DNA of 64,000 nucleotides from Ampelocalamus luodianensis (Eukaryota > Streptophyta > Magnoliopsida > Poales > Poaceae): contig CM070635.1 of the NCBI GenBank assembly GCA_036346255.1, positions 44,791,715-44,855,714 on the forward strand, in the 5' to 3' direction. Below are positions 58,781-64,000 of the stretch, in pieces. The first letter of the stretch is position 1, and each line of letters opens with the position of its first letter. The notes under the pieces were generated by a model. It was not told the DNA's origin and ran no database searches. It saw only the letters and a program-made list of their open reading frames with translations. Made by a program: the position numbers and the translations under genes.

Positions 58781-59368
58781 AAAGATATTTCTACAATCAA
58801 CACTAGCTTATTGGTGGCACATGGTTCAAATCTACTCAACGCCGTAAAGATCCTTTTTTCCTCCCCTAAAACTTGCAGTGGAGTTTTCTGCTGGGAAGTC
58901 TTGGCCCAGTCAGTCGCTGCGTGGCTCGTTTGCTCTTAGCTGTCCAAGAATTGCAGTACAGGTGTACAACTGAAACCCAACGTAGTACACTATCTAAATG
59001 TTAAGCTCCTGTACTGCAACCAATTTGCACTGCATCTCGACGGGTACAAATAGTTCACCAAGATATTGAACTGCGGCATCGATCTAGTTGTAGCAGTAGC
59101 AGTGGAAGGGGCACGCAGATGGAGCCTAGGAGGTTTGGTCTGAAGACAACCAACCTACTTACATTGCCTCCTATGCTTGCCTCTCCCACTCCTGCTGCTA
59201 GACTATGCTTGCAATGCCGTTTTTGTGGCCTTATGCTTCAGAAACCACTCTCAGCAAGTCTCCAATCTCGGGACACAAATCACTATGGACAGCACACAAG
59301 CAGCCACACGAGCAGAGATCAGCGAAACCGCAGTAGTCATCGTACACTCCAACGTAAAACATAAGCAC
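58781..59368. other. Intergenic, no supported gene
   Basis: Short ORFs only, none with a recognisable domain. Confidence 0.35.
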
Positions 59369-60006
59369 AATGCAACACATTCTTGCGCATTTTCACTTTG
59401 ATTTCCGTTATGTATCTGCAACTAATGCAACACATGCAACTAGTGCTCGATCGAACTCATCGTACACTCCGATGCAACATATAAGCACAATGTTTGTAAT
59501 AAAAAAAAATTCCATATACGCAACAAATATGCAAACCGATCCGTCAAGTGAGGGTGCAGAGGAAGAATGAAATGAAGTGAGAGGCCGAGGGGCTGGGAAA
59601 AGATTCGAGTCGATCGACCGGGAGAAGCAGAAATCAGGATTTAGCCAACATTAAGAAATTTGCAACATTTAAGATTTACTTATGAAACATTTTGATTTCA
59701 CAAAGCACAACATGGCCATGTGCTAGGCGTAATATTTTTTTTTCCAACGGTCGCAACATTTTTTTCAACGGTCGCAACAAAAAGAATTGGGGGATGAAAC
59801 AAAAAAGAAAACATCTGGAGAACATTTTTTTCAACGTGTACAACATTTTTTTCAACGGTTGCAACAATCCAAACAAAAAGAAGGAAACATCTGTAAACAC
59901 CTATTGCAACATCCCCGGATGACCATGCAACATTTAAGAAAATTGCAACCTTTTGCAAAAAAAAAAAAAAAAAAACAGTGAAAAATATTTGGGCTCCTTG
60001 TGCAAC
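59369..60006. repeat. Cluster of GCAACA motifs
   Basis: About eleven GCAACA words in 640 bp, several extended to GCAACATTT or TTTTTCAACGGTCGCAACA. They are mostly in one orientation and separated by poly-T or poly-A stretches, unlike random sequence. Similar arrays occur in subterminal regions of DNA transposons. Confidence 0.6.
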
Positions 60007-60270
60007 AAATCAAACACAAGATCGGAAGTCATCGACGACGACTGCGGCAGCGGCGGCCGGGGGCGGGGAGGCATCGGGCGGTGGAGGCTGCCACGAGGGC
60101 ATCGCAAGGGCGAAGGTTTAGAGCAGCAGGGGAGGGGGAGAGATGGGGAAAAGACAAGCAAAGTAGGGGACTGATGCGAAAAGTGAGTTCACTTTTCACC
60201 ATTTCTCAAAGGCATGTGTGTAGCATCAGTGTAGTGTGGATCAGGGAGGGGATAATCCTATGCCAATGCT

Positions 60271-60461
60271 GGGAGGAGGTAGTGGTAGTGGATGTAGGTA
60301 GAAAAAAAGATGTGGAGAGGGAGATGTGCTAGGAGGAGGAGGTGGTAGTGGATGTAGGTAGAAAAAAAGATATGGAGAGAGAGATGTGCTGAGAGGAGGA
60401 TGTGGTAGTGGATGTAGGTAGAAAAAAGATGTGGAAGGGGAGATGTGCAGAGAGGAGAAGG
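60271..60461. repeat. Tandem minisatellite, 60-bp period, about 3 copies
   Basis: GTGGTAGTGGATGTAGGTAG followed by AAAAAAGAT and a GA-rich tail repeats with exact 60-bp spacing (motif ends at 60300, 60360 and 60420). Confidence 0.95.
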
Positions 60462-60852
60462 AGCCGTTCGATATTAGTCTTATATCGGACGCATAATGCC
60501 AAGCATTATCCATTTGCCAGTCATAAGAATGTTTTTATTCCAACTAATGCAAACACATGCAGCAGTCAGCAGTTAGGAGGGCTTCTTCCATTATACCATT
60601 GCCACGCACGTCGTAGCAAATCAAGGGAGTACCATTGTAGCACTTTTCGACGAATTTTTGCAATTTCTATTCACATTTTCGCTAACAGCTATCAAATTGT
60701 ATTTCTAACACGAGACATTTAGATAAATCATCATGGAAGTTCTGCATAGGAAGATAAATGATAAAGTGAGCAACTGAACATATCCTCTGTAGCCAAGAAG
60801 TGCAAAGGGCACAGCGAAAAACAGAAATGTTACTGTAGTGGTAACTGGTATC

Positions 60853-61008
60853 CAGTGACGGTGCTGGGGCAATGGCCCGAGGCCTAGATCAAAATCTTTC
60901 CTTATTGTTTTAACAAACCTATTGCTTTCTCTGTTCAGTCGTAGCAACAAGCAAATCTCGGCTAGGCTGGCCCGAGGCGTGGCCGCTGGCTGGCTACGCC
61001 ACTAGTAT
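60853..61008. mobile_element. Short MITE-like element
   Basis: The left end AGTGACGGTGCTGGGG and the inverse of the right end (CTGGCTACGCCACTAG) form imperfect inverted repeats of the AGTGGCGGAGCCAG type common in grass hAT-like or unclassified MITEs. GGCCCGAGGC also appears on both sides in inverse order. No TSD was fixed. Confidence 0.45.
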
Positions 61009-62292
61009 CTGAATGCGGGTGAACGTACGTGGGGTCGTGGGCACCGACAAGCCAGCGAGGTCATCGAGCCACGAAGTATCCCCGGCTCCGGTATTGTTCA
61101 TGCTGCAAAGTTTGTCGCGAAGAGGATGCCCTCAGCGCGGGAGGCGATGTCGTCGTCAGCGTGTGTCGGTGGACGATCAAGTCGAAACTTGGATACCACA
61201 ACATAGCAGTCACCTTACGCCGTGCGTCTTACGCCACCGCCTCCGACTTCACCTCCTCCGGCACCATTGGCGAAGTTTGGAGAAGATCGATTTTGCAGGA
61301 AGGTCCCTTCAATTAGTATTCCCGTTTCTTCCGATCCCTAAGCTAAGTTCGTGCCCAGCCCGTGCCCCCGGCTCCGCTGCATCACATGGTTGACGCGCGA
61401 TTGCCGCCATCTGCCATGCCCACACGCACACCACCGCCAAATCCATTGTCATCTTCCCCTCCCCTCTTGACACCCGCTCTCCGGTGTGCATTCGTGGCGA
61501 TATCCCTCAAGTACATACGCGCGTGTACAATAGCCTCCCCACACGGCCAGCATTGCCTGCCCCGCCGACCGTGCGCAGGAGCCCAGGGAGCTGGTCGCTG
61601 CTGTCGCGCCCGCAGGCGTGCAAGTGAGCGCGAGCGCGCGGGCGCAGCATTGCTCTTGATGGTATTGATCTATCCTTCCTCCTCTGAGAGGTTAGCAACG
61701 ACGTTTCCAAAGCTCCCCTTCTAAGTACACGCGGGACGTACTCACTCACGCACACACCACACGTATGCCCTCCCACATACACGTGAGTGTGTCATTAACA
61801 CACGCCTAGTCTAGAGTGGAGGGTAAAACCCCACAAAATACGAGCATATACTTTGACCACTAAATACACCCACATGTGCGTGTACTATTTTTAAAACCAG
61901 AGGAAAGGTAAGACTTCTAGGATCGAGTCCAGATAGGCTGCACGCACAACGGTGATGCGAGCCAACCGAGCAAACGCAACCAAAGGCTCCTTTTGTGCGG
62001 GCGGCTTGGCGTTCGGCCGCTTCGGCCCGCGCAGCGTCGACAAACCAAAGCAGGAACCGAAAAATTGGGGCCGTTTTGTGCCTGTAGGCATGTAAAAGTG
62101 GACAAAAACTGGGGAAACCAACCAATGCAGTCGCATATGGGCTGGGCTGAGAACTGAAGATAGCAGGAAGGGCGCCGGGTCGTCCCTGACAAATTTCGCA
62201 TCGAAGTGGAGCCCAAGCGGCCTAATACATACACACATGGACACACCATCTCTTCGAAATCTGCATCCTTTCCCTCGCTAGACGCTAAGGTG
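61009..62292. other. Intergenic, no supported gene
   Basis: ORFs of up to 126 codons (61013-61393, 61362-61724, 61891-62249) overlap on both strands without known domains. Sequence next to 62293 is probably the 3' UTR of the transcription factor gene. Confidence 0.35.
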
Positions 62293-63015
62293 TTAGTTGT
62301 ACATGGACAAGGACAGGTCCAAGCTAATCCTACCGCGCCCGCCGTGCTGTTGTCCCGAGCAGCCGCTAAAGCTCGTCGACGGCGACGAAAGGAAGCTGCC
62401 CTCGCTGTTGACGCAGCACTGGCCGCTGCTCCTGCTGAGCCCCGAGTCCAACGTCAACGACAGAGAGAGCTCGCCGTCTCGCTCCATTGCCGGGCCATCG
62501 ACTTTGCCGTTCTGCTCCTGCAAATCGCAACACGCTTGTAGTCATTGTACTGAAGCATACAGGTAAGTGCATGCATGCTGCCGACCGGTTAAACGGAGAG
62601 GAAAAAAATGCAGCAACCCAAGAAGGACAAAAGAGAGCGACCAGCTAGAAAGACAAATGTTCGTATCCATATGCCGCGCATGCAACTTTGCAGAGGAGAG
62701 ATCAAAACGCTTTTCAGAGGTCAGTGAGCTAGGTATACCTCAGAAGGGTCACGCCTTCTCACCACGAGACCCAACAATTTGAGTTTGTTGGGAGCCGCGG
62801 CGTGTTCGCCACCACCATCTGTTGCAGACGCAGGTGTGCCCTGCCATGTCCGGAAGCGCAGGCCCTCGTCCACCATGGCCTGCATGTAGTAGCCAGCTTG
62901 GCCTGAGATTGCAAGGCCGTACAGGCCGGAGGACACGTCCCTCTCACATATTCTTTGGCTTCTGAGAAAGTCTTTTTGGGGGCTTGCCTCTTGTATGGTC
63001 TCCATCTGAGATGGT
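62293..63015 (-). CDS. Probable GARP/MYB-like transcription factor, C-terminal exons only
   Basis: Two minus-strand exons, 63015-62763 and 62517-62293, join in frame (GT-AG) and end at a TAA (62295-62293). The first encodes 'METIQEASPQKDFLRSQRIC' and a Gly/Ala-rich part. The second is Ser-rich and ends 'RISLDLSLSMYN', with an EAR-type LxLxL repressor motif; 'ELSLSLTL' is a second LxLxL-like motif. In grass GARP genes related to KANADI this is the layout after the SHLQMYR-ending domain exon. The first codon is split (donor supplies AG), so at least one upstream exon lies beyond 64000 or is too short to see. The identification rests on tail features only. Confidence 0.55.
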
Positions 63016-64000
63016 CTGCACGGGAGTAATATTTCTAAGTTTATAGTACTGACCATTGTTAATTGGTAGATTAAGCACATATACACAATGATCTATGTCA
63101 GTGTTAAGATTATAGGAGATAAAAATAAGCCAAAACAACGTTATATATAGTAGAATAATCTAAATAGAGATAGTACTCATTATCTGATAGCTGCGGAAAA
63201 ATTTCTTTGTTCTGCAGGTTTTACTTGCCTATATGCTATGATGTAACCAATGCAGTATGGTCAATAACTCTTCACAATGACTATTTGATAGTTGATACCA
63301 TAGTGTACCAGTGTACAGTTTCTGAAAGCGACCTCACTTTCTAATTGTAGGCATGCAAACGCCCATGTAACCAACATGTAGCATGTATCTTTAAGTAGCC
63401 TAGGTAGGGAATATCTGATGGAGCCCTCAGCAGGCAAAAGGAATGCAAAGTTTTCTGCAGTGTCAACTGGTGCTGCACTGTTGTCATCATGTATTCTTGC
63501 ATGTGAGAGTGAAACTCTGAAAGAATGGTTCCTGATGTGACTGATGAGGTATGGATATTGGCAAATGGATCAAAAAAAGAAAAGAAAAGAAAAGGCAATG
63601 ACCTTTTCAGTTGGGGGTGGTGCAGCAGTGACCCCTTTGTATGCATTGGAGAGTGGCATCTGCAATAGGGTCCATCGCACTCATGATGATCTTGCTGCAT
63701 ATCTGTCCAAACTTCCATGCCTCCTGCAAATGTATGCTCCTGATCTATTTGCTGAATGCCTGGTCACAAGATTGGGAAAAAATGGTTGAGCTTTTGGCTT
63801 GTAGGTGCATGCATGGAGAATAAAGTACCACCTTTTATAGCATTTACCATTTGGAAGCTTTTTTTATAGCACACAAGGAATATACAGATGGTTGTTGAGA
63901 AGTGTGCCAGCCACGCACATATGGAATACGATGAGGATTCGAACCTAATGATGTACAACGTCGATGTATCTTTTTTATGGGGTATTTTCTAATATGTGAG
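63016..64000 (-). other. Intron or upstream part of the transcription factor gene
   Basis: AT-rich, T-run-containing sequence with no exon I can support. No DNA-binding domain is found before the window ends. Confidence 0.4.

Noticed and set aside
61013..62249. ORFs of 90-126 codons on both strands
   Set aside because: No domains and mutual overlap; likely chance in GC-rich intergenic DNA.
63930..63950. GATTCGAACC, resembling a tRNA T-loop
   Set aside because: No matching acceptor stem, D arm or anticodon arm was found around it.

Overview
The window is nuclear DNA from a flowering plant, almost certainly a grass (Poaceae). The evidence is multi-exon genes with GT-AG introns, GC-rich first exons, and a dense layer of LTR retrotransposons, a LINE, MULEs, foldback elements and a Helitron relic. 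The predicted transporter, MLO and PP2C proteins look grass-like from memory. No bacterial operons, CRISPR arrays or convincing tRNA or rRNA genes were seen.

Three genes are complete and can be spliced in frame: a tonoplast monosaccharide/sugar transporter of the TMT/TST family (12976-16621, +, 5 coding exons, 741 aa), an MLO-family seven-transmembrane protein (29503-33942, -, 15 exons, 557 aa) and a type 2C protein phosphatase (55519-57952, +, 4 coding exons, 361 aa). The last two exons of a gene that looks like a GARP/MYB-like transcription factor lie at the right edge (62293-63015, -); its DNA-binding exons would lie beyond the window. A phytochrome-interacting-factor-like gene (46320-47306, -) is a pseudogene with several frameshifts and no bHLH exons. 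Two C-terminal exons of an unidentified gene (41523-41970, -) are cut off by a Copia insertion. The genes share no obvious pathway; they are ordinary neighbours on a chromosome arm.

The rest is mostly mobile DNA. 1-10161: a decayed Ty3/gypsy element on the minus strand, with gag-pol remnants, one LTR and a spliced-looking antisense ORF on the plus strand. 17871-18960: LTR-like fragments. 20127-21448: a 5'-truncated LINE with a perfect 14-bp target-site duplication (TSD). 21783-26862: a chromodomain-type gypsy element with TSD CCTAT whose 5' LTR is fused directly into pol by a large deletion. 35196-36489: a Pack-MULE carrying a piece of a plastid phosphoserine aminotransferase gene. 40741-41459: a long-arm foldback MITE with a 9-bp TSD. 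42138-44408: a deleted Copia element with TSD ATACG. 48438-49737: a Helitron-type helicase relic. Several tandem duplications, MITE-like sequences and a SINE-like sequence are scattered between these.

I found no convincing new biological system. The most informative observations are the exactly bounded but internally deleted elements, the captured PSAT fragment, the PIF-like pseudogene without its DNA-binding domain, and the antisense ORF of the gypsy element.
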